A stretch of 64,000 nucleotides of DNA from Micromonospora profundi (GTDB taxonomy: Bacteria > Actinomycetota > Actinomycetes > Mycobacteriales > Micromonosporaceae), in assembly GCF_011927785.1 (NCBI RefSeq), contig NZ_JAATJK010000001.1, forward strand, positions 1,550,001 to 1,614,000, read 5' to 3'. Each line of letters begins with the position of its first letter. Within the stretch, counting starts at the first letter, position 1. The notes beneath the pieces are model-generated. The model had not been told where the DNA came from. It saw only the letters and a list, made by a program, of their open reading frames with translations, and made no database searches. A program made the position numbers and the translations under genes. Below are positions 1 to 9,452 of the stretch, piece after piece.

Positions 1-3000
1 CCGCTGTTCTGCCATCGGTGTCGTAGGCGGCCGCCACCATTGTCAGGAAGGCGTCGAGCAACGTGAGTTGCCGAGCCTGGTGAGGGGTGGGGGTGTGGGT
101 GATTATGGGGCGCTGGTGGTCGATGGCGATCTGGAACTGCGCCCAGGCCAACGCGTCGGCAAAGGCCGAGGTTCGCGAGCCGAGGAGGTCGAGGTGTCGC
201 CTCGCAGCGAGGAGCCCATCCTGGTGCCGCTGGTCCAGGTCTATGGTGCCGGTCGTGCCGTCAGCCCAGGACCAGTCGGTGTTCCTGCCGAGCGTCGCGA
301 TCAAGCTGTCCGGTGTGGTGACTGGCGCGTCGAGGAGGCTCTGCTTTACCGCTCTTGAGACCAGTTCGACGGCGAAGACCACACAGTTGTCCGTCAGTAG
401 GTGGTAGTCGGTCTGGGACCGTTCAAGGGCGTATAGGTATGCCGCGGTTAGGCCTTCCACGTCGGTGTCGTACCTGCCGAGAACCCGTGTCTTGGGGGCC
501 GCGATGTAGGCGCTGTCGTCCTTGATGGTGCCGGGAGCGCCCAGCAGGCCCTTGTCGGGGTAGAACCCGAGGGTGACCCGTTCGCCGTTGGGGAGTCTGA
601 AGGCCACGACGACGTGTCCCGCGCTGAAGGGGGTATCGGCAGCTGCGATACGGGACGGTGCTGCCATCAGTACGAGTTCGATGTCGCGTGCCGAAATACC
701 CTGTGCCGCCTCGGCATATTTCTGCAGTGGCCTGATGAGCTCGACGATCCTGTCCAGCGACACGTCGGTGTTGACGCGCTCGGATGCCGCCGGGGTGTAG
801 GGAGTGAAGTTGCGAAGCGTGCCGTAGGTGCGACCCAAAGTCAATGAGAGCTCAGCGGCGGTACCCCGGCCGTCGCGGAGGCTGCTCGCCGCGATCAGGG
901 TGGCCAGGTCCTCCATGAACCGCAACTGCCGTTGCTGGGTGGGACCAGACGTCCCGCCGGTTGACAGCGGGCGCTGGTGATCCAGGGCCACCTGGTAGTG
1001 CGCCCAGGTCATCGCCGAGTCCTTGAGCGCGCTGTCCGAGACGGCGTGTAGATATTCGTCGGCGTCCGACAGATCGAGCATGTCGATCTCAGGATCCAGG
1101 TCGGTCACCGGGTCTGCTGCCTCAGCCCAGGTCCGACTCGAATGGGCCGCCATCGCCTCGACGAATTGCGGGACGCTCGCTGTCATCGGCGCGTCGGTGA
1201 TCTGGTGCCCGACAGCAAACTTGGCGAACCTCCTGACGAACTCCGAGTTGCCAGCACGCAGCGAGTGGGCCCACAGCTCCGCATGCAACTGTGCGAAGGC
1301 GACAGCGTCGTTCAGATGGTCCTTCGATCGGGCCCGGAGCACGGCCACGACGGCCAGCGACGGGTCGAGAACGGACCTCCCGGCGTGAGCCGGCCCCAGG
1401 TTCACCGGCTCGTCCCGACCCGGGACACGGACCGCCAACCAGACCCGCTCGGGCGTCGAGGCCGCCACGATCACCAGGTCGATGTCCGCCCCTGCTGCCG
1501 GCTCCAATCCCCGCAGAAAGTCCGCCAACGGACTGAGCCGTTTAGCCAGGACTTCGAAAGCGTCCTCATCACGTACCTCTTCCGACCACAGGACTGGCGA
1601 AGAGGACGTCTCTGAGTCGTGTGGCGCTCCTTCGACGCTGTCGGAAGATACCGTTCTGCCCACCGGTGGAACCTCAACCGGGCCGACCGGGATAAAGAAG
1701 AGCCCTGTGCTTCCGTTGGGCAACGCCGCAGGCCGCCCTGTCTGACCGTCGGCGAAGATCACGCCAAATTCGTCTCGGAAGACGTTGAACACGTGGCCCG
1801 GACTGACCACGACGAACCCGTGCGCGCCCGGTCCGGCGGCATCGATCGCCTCCGCCACCTCGTCGAGCGACGTCACCTCGGCCAATCGCCGTGGTTGCTG
1901 GCGTTCGACTGTCTCTGCCCGGGTGTCGTTGGCGTAGGTGACGAGGTCGTTGGTGGGCATTCCCGGTACGTCGGCGGGCAGCTCCACTGGCGGCGCCTCG
2001 TACCGGTTGTCGGGATCCTGTACGCCCATGTGAGTGGCGATAGCGGTCAGCAAGCAGTTGCGGAGCCAGCCGACGTCCGTGGTGCCCGAGGCCTGGCTTC
2101 GGCCGCCATCGTTGACGGTCGTCAGCCAGCCGTACCGGACGTCGAATTCCTCCGGCGTGCCGGACCAGTACGCCAGGCCGACGTTCTTGTCGGCCGAGGT
2201 GGACTCGGTGCCGCTGACGTACCACGGCGGGCTGCCGTATGGCGGAGTGCCGCCGAAGTAAGGCACATGGCCGATGGGATGGCGCCCCGATGGACCAGCT
2301 GACGGCGGCGTGCCGCCCGGCGGGAACCGGACCACCGGCACTGTCATACCCTCGGCCTCCGCGACGGCCTGCCGGACCAAACTCTCCAGACGCCGGTACC
2401 CGTCCTCCGCCTGCAGCATCGTCATCATGTACTGGCCGAAGGCCCGTACCTCGATCGGCACCAGCGGCGGCCGGCCCGGGCGGGAGCGGTCAAGGTTCGG
2501 AATCTGCGAGTTGACGCCGAGCATGCTTCCTTGGTTGACCGGAGTTACAGCGGAGGCATCGAGCAACACGTTGTCGAGATAGTTGCGGGCGCCGGCGACG
2601 CCCAGCGGCCGCACGTCCTGCCGAATTCCGGTGTAATCCTCGTAAGCGGCGGCGAAGTCCGGGAAGCGTGCCAGGAAGACTGTTTCGAACATGTAGTGGA
2701 TGTCGGCCGCGTTGCGGCCCAGGAGAGCACGAGCCCGATCGCTCAGCCCTTGGCGTACCACGTGCATAGGCGTCCGCGAGACCACTGCGGCGTACGACTT
2801 CCCGGAAATTCTCATGGTGGTTGTCATGGCCACGGCGGCCACCTGGACGTAGGCAAGCGCGAGGACACCCTCGATCTCCGCACGGTCCGCTGCGGAGAAC
2901 CGGTGGCGCTGCGACAGCCGGTCCGCGACGGCCTCGGAGAAGGCGACGGCATCCTCGGCGTACTCGCGTACCATCATGCTCTGCTGGGCAGTGACGAACG

Positions 3001-6000
3001 TGCCGGCGGCGACACCGGCAATGAAGGGCTTCAGCGCCCGCAGTGGAACGCCGAACGTGTAGTGCATCTGAAGATCGGGAATCCCACCGGGGTACGTAGG
3101 AACGTATTCCGCATTCAATGCCGCCGCATTCAACCTCCAACCATGCCGATCGGTGAAGATGTCCCGCAGCGGCACCGTGCGAAGTCGGTCACCCGTGCCG
3201 GGTATCGCTGCCGATCGCAGTTCGATGCGATTGAGCAGGTGGCGTACCACGTCGAAGGCAGCCTGCGACGACGGGCCGGTCTCGCCGGGCAGTACGGCAA
3301 ACGGATCCCGATCGTTGACGACCTCCAGGATGTCCTTCTGGATTGAACGAACAGCCTGAGAGACGGGAAAGTCGATGCGATTCTGCTGCCGTGATCCGTC
3401 TGCCATTTCTCGGAACAGACCGGCGTCCAGCGTCACGGCGAGGCCCTGCGCGTCATGCCGGGCGATCCACTCCAGAGAGTCCGGGTCGACGTTGTGTGGG
3501 AACCGGAGATAACCGCTGTGCAGCTCGAATTCGGCGCCGCCGCGGCCGTACCGCCTGCTCGTGGGCGGGTCGACCATCGCCAGCGCCGTCGATCCGGAGT
3601 CGAGCGTGGGCGTGAACGGCCGTACCTGCCCGTCTCCGGCCACCACCAGCGCGGAGGTGTCGAACGGGGACTCGGCCGGACCAACCCGTCGACCGACGAG
3701 ATCGACCTCGTCGTCCACCACCGTGGTGAGCCACTGTTCCGGCTTCATCGACGGATCCGCCCGCAGATCGACGAAGACGAGCTCGCCGTCGTCAAGCAGG
3801 TGAATCGCGAACGCGTGTCCCGGCCCCCGCAACCGCCGCAGGTGCAGGTAGGCCGTCGCTCCCGGGCCCGCCCGGCGTACCTGGTCGAGTACCTGCCGCC
3901 AGGAGCCGACGCGGGTCCACCCGTCCACGCCTCCGAAGCGTTCCCGGCCGCGTCGGGTCCCGATCTCCAGGTCGTCGCGCGTCCCGGTCGCCCGCACACC
4001 ACGGGAATGCAGCTTCTCCCGTAGCCCATCCAACAAGATCAGGCAGATCTCCGGGTCGTCCGCACGGTGGCGATCGGAGACCGCATCAACCACCTCCTTC
4101 AGGGCGACAAGGAGATCTGCGCGGCTCCTTGCCCTCCCAGCAGGCTCTGGGGCGTGGCGCATACCGTCGAGGACTGTGGACTCTTGGGGCTGATCGACGG
4201 CATCCGCAACGACGGTCTCGACGCGGAAGGCGGCCGTTGCCACGCGTGGATCCGGTCGGTCAGGGCTTGACCCGTCCAGGGCGGCAGAGAGCTCGACGGG
4301 CTCCAGGCCCGGCAGTCCGCCCATTGTGGCCGCCGCTGGAGAAACTGTCGGCTGGGGCGGGTTCGTCATCAGCGTGAGGCCGTCGGGCAGTAGCGCCTGC
4401 GTCGCCGGTGGTGGTGTGGGTGTCGGGGCGCGGCCGCTCCGACGGCTTGTCCCGACGGTGGTGGCCGTCTGGTCGGTGGCTGCCGTGCTGTTCGAAGTCG
4501 TGCTGGCGGGCGTTGTCGGGTTGACGGCGCTGCTTGTGGTCAGGGTGGGGCCGCCGGCCGCGCCGCTTGTGGTCGTGGGGGGAGCGGCGGACAGGGGTGG
4601 TATCCCGGCCTGCGGGGTGGAGGCGGTTTCGGCGGGTTGACGGTGCGCGGTGTCCAGGTCTGGCAGGCCCACCGCGTGAACTGTCGGTGCGGACAGCCCT
4701 GCCGCGAACTCGCTGCGTCCGGCCACGCCAGAGCTCGGTGCAGTGGGGGCGGAGCGGCCGGCGTGATCGTCGGCGTTCGGGCTGGTCGAACCGGTGCCGG
4801 TTGGTGTGTTCCGGTCGGATGCGGGTGTACCGCTGTCGGCGGCAAGGGCTGGTGTGCCCGTGGTGGGGTTCGGGCCGCTCGTCGTGGGCGAGGTGCTGTT
4901 GTTCGAGGTAGGCCCTGATGGTGCGATGTTGCTCGAGGTGGAGGCCGTGGGCGCGGGACTGCCGGTGGCCGGAGCGGACGGGGTGGTCGAGGCCGGCGTG
5001 CTGTCATTGCCGCGGGGAGGCGCCGCGGCGACCGGCGCGTCCGTCGACGTCGGCCCGCCGGCGGTGGGGGCAGTAGAGCCTCCGCCAGCGGGGGCGGTCG
5101 AGCCGCTGGTTGCCGGCGTGGCGGAGCCGCCGGTTGCCGGCGTGGCGGAGCCGCTGGTATCGGGGGCCGGCGAAGGGGAGCCGATGGCGGGCGCTGCAGC
5201 CGGGGAGCCGGCGTTGCCGGTGGCGGGGCCGTCGGACGGCGGCGCACCGGCCGGGCGGCCGGCCAAGGGGTCGGTGGGGCTGTACGGCGGCGGCGGGTCC
5301 GCCGAGCTGTCGCGTAAGGGATCCACCGGGCTGTACGGCGGCGGAATGTCTGCGCCTCCTGCCTCCCGATGCCGGCGCTGCATGTCCGCCACCACGCCGT
5401 CGGCCCAGAGGTCCATCCTCGTGATCGAGTAACCGGTCACCAGGCTCGAGACGAAGGTGGCGAACGGGTTGAAGTTGCCGGTCAGCGCCAGCATGAGGAG
5501 ACCCTCGCCGACCATCTCCAGCTTGGCCGCGAGGACTTCCCGGGTGAACAGGTGGTGGTTGAGGTTCGGGAACCACTTGTTGATCAGGCCCATGCCGGCG
5601 GAGACGAAACCGCCGATCGCAGCGCCGGCGGCGCCGGCCATCAGGACTTCCTTGCCGTCGACCGAGGTGCGTTTGTTCTCGACGATCTGCACGACGTGAG
5701 CGAGAGTCTGCTCCAGCATCTCCTGGACGCCCTCTTGGATGGCGTCGATGCCGATTCGGACGAGCCGGTTGCGCAGCCGGTCCTTGAACAGGTCGAGCAG
5801 CTGCCGGACGATCTGCTGACCGATCTTGATGAGGCCCGGGACGGCCGCGGCGCCGAAGCCGGTGGCCATGGCGAACGCGATCTCCACCACGATGGTGAAG
5901 GCGGCGATGACGATGCCGTACTGTGTAGCCTCGGAGTCGAGGGCGAAGTCGTCGGCCGCGCCGGCGAGCATCGTGGTGATGTCGCCACCCATCGGCAGGC

Positions 6001-6253
6001 CGTTGGTGATGTTCACGGCGAATCCGGCGAACGCCTCCGCGGCCGGCCCGTCCAGGCTGCTCTGCAGGGCCGTGCTCAGCGAGGCGGTCGAGTCCACCTT
6101 GCTCAGCAGAAGGCCGCCGGCGGTCAGCAGTTCCTGCGACATCGCCCGCAGCGCTGTCGGATCGGCCTCCGGGAACTCCTCACCGACGGTGTAGAGGATC
6201 AGGTCGTAGACCCACTGCCACTCGGGATCGTTGGGAATGTGGAAATCGGGCAC
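1..6253 (-). CDS. Giant multi-module polymorphic toxin-like T7SS protein (partial; runs off the left end)
   Basis: 2,084 codons are open from a GTG at 6253 to the window edge, so the C-terminus is missing. Residues 1-130 resemble the WXG100-like N-terminal domain of CpnT-type proteins. Hydrophobic stretches follow near 108-146 and 200-223, then a Pro/Ser/Thr/Ala-rich linker at about 305-640. Module 1 has Cys737, His813 (PGHAFAIH) and Asp829; module 2 has Cys1400 (RNCLL), His1487 (GHVFNV) and Asp1502 (FADGQTG). The near-identical spacing fits the papain-like glutamine-deamidase fold (Tox-PL). Module 3 has His1880 (AGHVVVAF) before Cys1957 (DNCVVFA), the order of circularly permuted NlpC/P60-LRAT folds. 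The motif ALDHQRP/AIDHQRP recurs near 1745 and 2036. The start lies 22 bp after the WXG-like gene behind GGAAG. It is probably an ESX-exported effector; the enzymatic activity is inferred from residues only. Confidence 0.75.
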   Translation of the reverse strand, partial: MPDFHIPNDPEWQWVYDLILYTVGEEFPEADPTALRAMSQELLTAGGLLLSKVDSTASLSTALQSSLDGPAAEAFAGFAVNITNGLPMGGDITTMLAGAADDFALDSEATQYGIVIAAFTIVVEIAFAMATGFGAAAVPGLIKIGQQIVRQLLDLFKDRLRNRLVRIGIDAIQEGVQEMLEQTLAHVVQIVENKRTSVDGKEVLMAGAAGAAIGGFVSAGMGLINKWFPNLNHHLFTREVLAAKLEMVGEGLLMLALTGNFNPFATFVSSLVTGYSITRMDLWADGVVADMQRRHREAGGADIPPPYSPVDPLRDSSADPPPPYSPTDPLAGRPAGAPPSDGPATGNAGSPAAAPAIGSPSPAPDTSGSATPATGGSATPATSGSTAPAGGGSTAPTAGGPTSTDAPVAAAPPRGNDSTPASTTPSAPATGSPAPTASTSSNIAPSGPTSNNSTSPTTSGPNPTTGTPALAADSGTPASDRNTPTGTGSTSPNADDHAGRSAPTAPSSGVAGRSEFAAGLSAPTVHAVGLPDLDTAHRQPAETASTPQAGIPPLSAAPPTTTSGAAGGPTLTTSSAVNPTTPASTTSNSTAATDQTATTVGTSRRSGRAPTPTPPPATQALLPDGLTLMTNPPQPTVSPAAATMGGLPGLEPVELSAALDGSSPDRPDPRVATAAFRVETVVADAVDQPQESTVLDGMRHAPEPAGRARSRADLLVALKEVVDAVSDRHRADDPEICLILLDGLREKLHSRGVRATGTRDDLEIGTRRGRERFGGVDGWTRVGSWRQVLDQVRRAGPGATAYLHLRRLRGPGHAFAIHLLDDGELVFVDLRADPSMKPEQWLTTVVDDEVDLVGRRVGPAESPFDTSALVVAGDGQVRPFTPTLDSGSTALAMVDPPTSRRYGRGGAEFELHSGYLRFPHNVDPDSLEWIARHDAQGLAVTLDAGLFREMADGSRQQNRIDFPVSQAVRSIQKDILEVVNDRDPFAVLPGETGPSSQAAFDVVRHLLNRIELRSAAIPGTGDRLRTVPLRDIFTDRHGWRLNAAALNAEYVPTYPGGIPDLQMHYTFGVPLRALKPFIAGVAAGTFVTAQQSMMVREYAEDAVAFSEAVADRLSQRHRFSAADRAEIEGVLALAYVQVAAVAMTTTMRISGKSYAAVVSRTPMHVVRQGLSDRARALLGRNAADIHYMFETVFLARFPDFAAAYEDYTGIRQDVRPLGVAGARNYLDNVLLDASAVTPVNQGSMLGVNSQIPNLDRSRPGRPPLVPIEVRAFGQYMMTMLQAEDGYRRLESLVRQAVAEAEGMTVPVVRFPPGGTPPSAGPSGRHPIGHVPYFGGTPPYGSPPWYVSGTESTSADKNVGLAYWSGTPEEFDVRYGWLTTVNDGGRSQASGTTDVGWLRNCLLTAIATHMGVQDPDNRYEAPPVELPADVPGMPTNDLVTYANDTRAETVERQQPRRLAEVTSLDEVAEAIDAAGPGAHGFVVVSPGHVFNVFRDEFGVIFADGQTGRPAALPNGSTGLFFIPVGPVEVPPVGRTVSSDSVEGAPHDSETSSSPVLWSEEVRDEDAFEVLAKRLSPLADFLRGLEPAAGADIDLVIVAASTPERVWLAVRVPGRDEPVNLGPAHAGRSVLDPSLAVVAVLRARSKDHLNDAVAFAQLHAELWAHSLRAGNSEFVRRFAKFAVGHQITDAPMTASVPQFVEAMAAHSSRTWAEAADPVTDLDPEIDMLDLSDADEYLHAVSDSALKDSAMTWAHYQVALDHQRPLSTGGTSGPTQQRQLRFMEDLATLIAASSLRDGRGTAAELSLTLGRTYGTLRNFTPYTPAASERVNTDVSLDRIVELIRPLQKYAEAAQGISARDIELVLMAAPSRIAAADTPFSAGHVVVAFRLPNGERVTLGFYPDKGLLGAPGTIKDDSAYIAAPKTRVLGRYDTDVEGLTAAYLYALERSQTDYHLLTDNCVVFAVELVSRAVKQSLLDAPVTTPDSLIATLGRNTDWSWADGTTGTIDLDQRHQDGLLAARRHLDLLGSRTSAFADALAWAQFQIAIDHQRPIITHTPTPHQARQLTLLDAFLTMVAAAYDTDGRTA

Positions 6254-6274
6254 GGCGCTTCCGACCTCGGCGGG

Positions 6275-7168
6275 TCAGGCGGCCGGCCGGTTGCCACCGG
6301 CCGGGAACGAGACGTGCAGCGGCCGGTATCCGGGGGCGGAGGGATCCACCTCGGAGGCGTCGCGGACGACGAAGAAGCACCGTCCGTCGGGGTCGATCGG
6401 CTGTCCGTCGGGACCGGTCACCACCCCGCTGGTGACTGGCGTGAGGGTCTCGTAGAGGTTTGCGTCGACCTGCACGGTGCCGTCGGGCAGCGGGACGAAG
6501 GCGACGAGGCGCTCTCCCTCCGACATTGGTCGTCCGTCGACCTTCGCGCTGGACAGGTCGCTCGCGTCGTAGGCGGAGAAACCCGGGGTGGACGCGGTGA
6601 GGTGCCAGGTGGCCGGCTCGACGGGTGACGTCGCGGGGGCGGGGATCGGCCGGCCGGATTCGTCGACGGCGAGTGTCGCGGGCAGGGCCGGGGTCTGCTC
6701 GGTGGCGGCGGCTCCGGAAGGCAGGGTGGCGGCGAGTGTCGCGGGCAGGGCCGGGGTCGGCGGCATCGCAAACGATCCGGACGGCAGGCTGGAGGCCACC
6801 GTGCCGGCCGGCGTGCCCTCGGTGGTCAGGTGCTGGTCTGCCTGGCGGGCCAGCAGCAGGCCGGCCTCACGGGCATTCTCGTCGGCGGTCCGGTACTCCC
6901 GGCCGCCGGTTAGGAGGCCGTCGGACGTGTACCGGATCAGACTGATGGCAGCCTTGACGATCTGCTCCACGGCGTCCATGCCCCCGTTGAAGCTGGCACC
7001 GAACTCCTTGCCTATCTCGTCGTCGCCCCAGCTGCCGCCGTACTGCACGCGCAGATTCTGGACGTACGCCAGATAGCTTTCGTAGGTCCGGGCGTGCTCG
7101 CCATACCTGGCGCCGGTCGAGGTCACGCCGTCCGGATCGACGTAGATCTCGGTGTTGAATTGGGTCAT
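6275..7168 (-). CDS. WXG100-like ESX-associated protein
   Basis: 297 aa. The N-terminal 100 residues are predicted helical and contain GSWGDDEIG, a WXG-like turn, as in ESX substrates. A low-complexity middle follows with a duplicated segment (TPALPATLA occurs twice, near residues 130-165). The C-terminal 90 residues look like a small folded domain with no motif I recognise. The ATG overlaps the stop of the YbaB-like gene by four bases (ATGA), and the giant toxin-like gene starts 22 bp downstream, so the three are very probably one transcript. By analogy with other polymorphic-toxin operons it may pair with, or help export, the giant protein. That role is inference. Confidence 0.7.
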   Translation of the reverse strand: MTQFNTEIYVDPDGVTSTGARYGEHARTYESYLAYVQNLRVQYGGSWGDDEIGKEFGASFNGGMDAVEQIVKAAISLIRYTSDGLLTGGREYRTADENAREAGLLLARQADQHLTTEGTPAGTVASSLPSGSFAMPPTPALPATLAATLPSGAAATEQTPALPATLAVDESGRPIPAPATSPVEPATWHLTASTPGFSAYDASDLSSAKVDGRPMSEGERLVAFVPLPDGTVQVDANLYETLTPVTSGVVTGPDGQPIDPDGRCFFVVRDASEVDPSAPGYRPLHVSFPAGGNRPAA

Positions 7169-7581
7169 CGCTGTTCCCGGCGGATGCCGAGCATCTCTCG
7201 CACGCTGGTGGTCATGCGCGGCTCGGCCGGGAAGTAAGCCTCGGGTCCGGCGGTGCCGCGGACCAGCGCACCCGCATCCATTCCGTCCGGGAGGAGGGGC
7301 TTGAGCACGTCCGTGGCCTGAGCCATGGCCTGCTCCTTGGCGTCGCCGTAGGCGGCCAGCAGGGCCGACCGGAGCTCGGCGGGCGTCATCCGCTTGTAGG
7401 CGCTGGTAGGGAACTGGACGTCGGTCAGCACACCGTTCTGCCCGACGGTGACGGCGACCTCACGGCGCTGCGACGTCGCGGTCGCCGAGATGGCACGCAT
7501 CTTCTGCTGCATCTCGCCGAGGCTGCTGCGCTGGCGCTCGTACTCCTGGAACAGGCTCTCGATTCGGGTGGTGAAGTCCAT
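7165..7581 (-). CDS. YbaB/EbfC-like protein, first gene of the leftward ESX operon
   Basis: 138 aa starting MDFTTRIESLFQEYERQR. The ATG at 7581 is preceded by AGGAAGGGAG on the minus strand; a longer upstream open frame has no comparable ribosome site. The N-terminal amphipathic helix followed by a strand pattern (REVAVTVGQNGVLTDVQF) is typical of YbaB-family nucleoid-associated proteins, which are common inside actinobacterial ESX loci. The C-terminal 60 residues are an extension beyond the usual length of about 100. It is divergent from the WXG100 gene at 7856. A long inverted repeat lies just upstream. DNA binding is known for the family but not shown here. Confidence 0.7.
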   Translation of the reverse strand: MDFTTRIESLFQEYERQRSSLGEMQQKMRAISATATSQRREVAVTVGQNGVLTDVQFPTSAYKRMTPAELRSALLAAYGDAKEQAMAQATDVLKPLLPDGMDAGALVRGTAGPEAYFPAEPRMTTSVREMLGIRREQR

Positions 7582-7592
7582 CGCCGGCGGCT

Positions 7593-7658
7593 CCCTTCCT
7601 GCGGCGCCAAGTGAATGCCGGGCTTGGCCCGGACGGAAGGGACCGGCCGCAGGAAGGG
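7593..7658. repeat. 13-bp perfect inverted repeat enclosing a second hairpin
   Basis: Outer arms CCCTTCCTGCGGC (7593-7605) and GCCGCAGGAAGGG (7646-7658) are perfect complements. Between them, CCGGGC-TT-GGCCCGG forms an inner stem. The left arm is also the ribosome-binding region of the minus-strand YbaB-like gene at 7581. In its RNA, pairing of the arms would bury the Shine-Dalgarno sequence, so a translational or attenuation switch is possible. A protein-binding site is the alternative. Confidence 0.55.
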
Positions 7659-7855
7659 CCGTTCGTGCAGCGGCTCTGCATGCGCTTTCGTGTGCCGCAA
7701 CGGCTCGGACGGATCCGCGTGCAATTTCGACGGACGTTGGTGCATGCCTTGCGCGGGGAGTTGGCAGACCATCGACGCGTCGCCGCACACTTGCCGCTGC
7801 GTCGCTGACCGGTCCCGGCGACGCTGCTGACGTCTGTCTACCGAGGAGCATGACT

Positions 7856-8176
7856 GTGGCATCGAGGAACATCTCCACCACCGAAGAGGGCATGCGTGCC
7901 GCGGCGCAGGAGTTCGCGGCGAAAGCCAGTGAGTTCAGCTCGGCCAACCAGAACGTCGATGGTCAGGTCGACATCCTGATGGCCTCGTGGACGGGCCAGG
8001 CGGCGATGGGCTTCCAGAGCGCGATGGACTCGTGGGGCCAGTCGTTCAACGAGGTGATCCGCGCGTTGCAGGAAATGCAGACCCAGATGGAGGCGACCCT
8101 CGCGGGCTATTCCCGGGGCGAGGACGAGGCGTCGACGTACACCAGCTCCCTCAACTCCGCGCTGCCCGGTTTCTGA
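7856..8176 (+). CDS. WXG100 family protein (EsxA/B-like)
   Basis: 106 aa with the central SWTGQA turn (W-x-G) and the heptad pattern of two antiparallel helices, close to the family norm of 100 residues. It is a small ESX substrate expected to dimerise, probably with the next gene product. GAGGAG at 7843-7848 lies 7 bp before the GTG at 7856 but only 1 bp before an in-frame ATG at 7850, so the GTG start (VASRNIS) is preferred. It is the first gene of the rightward ESX operon; the next start is 27 bp downstream. Confidence 0.88.
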   Translation: MASRNISTTEEGMRAAAQEFAAKASEFSSANQNVDGQVDILMASWTGQAAMGFQSAMDSWGQSFNEVIRALQEMQTQMEATLAGYSRGEDEASTYTSSLNSALPGF

Positions 8177-8203
8177 TCCCTACCTCGCAGAGAGGTCATC
8201 ACC

Positions 8204-8494
8204 TTGTCCAACTTCACCTTCAACTTCGCCCAAGCCGACGCCGTTCTTGACGACGTGGCCCGGATCAACCAGCGGATCAACCAGGCTCTCGACGAGCTGG
8301 AGAACAACGTCGAGCGCAACCTGGACGCCTGGGAGAGCGAAGAGGTCAAGACGATCTATCAGGACACGAAGCGACGCTGGGACCAGTCCGCCAAGCAGAT
8401 GAACGCCTTCCTGGAGCGCGCGCGGCTGACCCTGACCAGCGTCTCCGACAACTACGGGGCGACGGAGCGCAGCAACGCCGCCCGCTGGTCCTGA
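8204..8494 (+). CDS. WXG100-like protein, probable partner of the preceding gene
   Basis: 96 aa from a TTG start with AGAGAGG at a good distance upstream. It has the size and helix-turn-helix layout of WXG100 proteins, but the turn reads AWESEE, so the glycine is replaced by serine. Sitting 27 bp after a canonical WXG100 gene, it is most likely the second half of an ESX heterodimer. No C-terminal YxxxD/E signal is clear in either protein. Confidence 0.8.
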   Translation: MSNFTFNFAQADAVLDDVARINQRINQALDELENNVERNLDAWESEEVKTIYQDTKRRWDQSAKQMNAFLERARLTLTSVSDNYGATERSNAARWS

Positions 8495-8567
8495 CGTTGG
8501 CCTTCGCCGCACCGTTCCGCAGGCTCCTCGGCGAGGGCCACGACACCGCACGTAGAGATCGGGAAAC

Positions 8568-9389
8568 ATGAGCATCGACCTGGACCGCCCAAGCATCGAG
8601 GCTGCCGACGAGATCGACCTGTTCCGGACCTACGACGCGCAGAAAGGCCATCCCGCCGAGGGAGACAGCTGGACTCGCGCGGTGGTCACGAAGATCATCG
8701 AGGATCAGGCTCACCGCCACACCGGCGCCCGCAGCTCCGATCTGCAGATGCTCGGTGGGATCGACCGGAGCAAGTACACAGCGGAGGAGCTTGCCGCCTA
8801 CGACTGGTACAGGTCGCAGACCGAGCCGGGCCGCTGGAAGGAACTGGTCTTCGAACACCGGCAGAAGGACGCGCGGGAGCAGGTCGAACCGCCCGAGGAA
8901 TTCAATCCGGACCGGAATTACCGCGAGAAGCCGATGCACGCCGTCGAAGGTCTGAACCGCAAGCCGTTCGACGGGCAGGGCGGGCGTGCGGGTGCGGTCG
9001 CGGTCAGCACCGAAGCGATCCTCTACTTCGCGAACGTGCTGGAATCGATCGCTCCGATAGCCGGCGGGAACGGGCCGTTGCAGACCGTTGTCAACGTTCT
9101 CAATGAGATCAATCCGCGCCCAGGCGCCTTCGCGAAGGCCGAGGTGTATCGCAGGATTCTGGTGCCCGCGGAGGAATCGTCCGGCCTGCAGGGCGAGACG
9201 ACCAAGACGGTGGTCGACCTTCAGGCCGTTTTCGCGGTGACTCAGACCGAACTGCGGGCGCTGGTCAAGGAGTACGACACTGCCGAGGAGCTGAACGGCC
9301 TCACCGTCAAGCAATTCGGCGACGTGATGACCGGGAGCAACACCCGCATCGATGCGCTGGGTGCACCGGCGACCAAGGAGAAGACCTAG
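8568..9389 (+). CDS. Hypothetical ESX-locus protein
   Basis: 273 aa with no signal peptide or membrane segment. The N-terminal half is charged and rich in Glu, Arg and Asp (for example near KYTAEELAAYDWYR), and the C-terminal half is more hydrophobic and helical. I recognise no domain. The position between the WXG100 pair and the proline-rich 782-aa protein suggests a chaperone or substrate-adaptor role, but the sequence does not prove this. GC content and codon use match the neighbours. Confidence 0.65.
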   Translation: MSIDLDRPSIEAADEIDLFRTYDAQKGHPAEGDSWTRAVVTKIIEDQAHRHTGARSSDLQMLGGIDRSKYTAEELAAYDWYRSQTEPGRWKELVFEHRQKDAREQVEPPEEFNPDRNYREKPMHAVEGLNRKPFDGQGGRAGAVAVSTEAILYFANVLESIAPIAGGNGPLQTVVNVLNEINPRPGAFAKAEVYRRILVPAEESSGLQGETTKTVVDLQAVFAVTQTELRALVKEYDTAEELNGLTVKQFGDVMTGSNTRIDALGAPATKEKT

Positions 9390-9452
9390 GGCGGCAGGGG
9401 CACCCCTCCGAACCCTCGATAACCGCTCCTTCGCCCCACCCGAGGTCCAGTC

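Noticed and set aside
5369..6628. A 419-codon plus-strand open frame opposite the giant protein
   Set aside because: Composition is Gly/Asp/Val/His-rich with no domain; it crosses the junction of two well-supported minus-strand genes.
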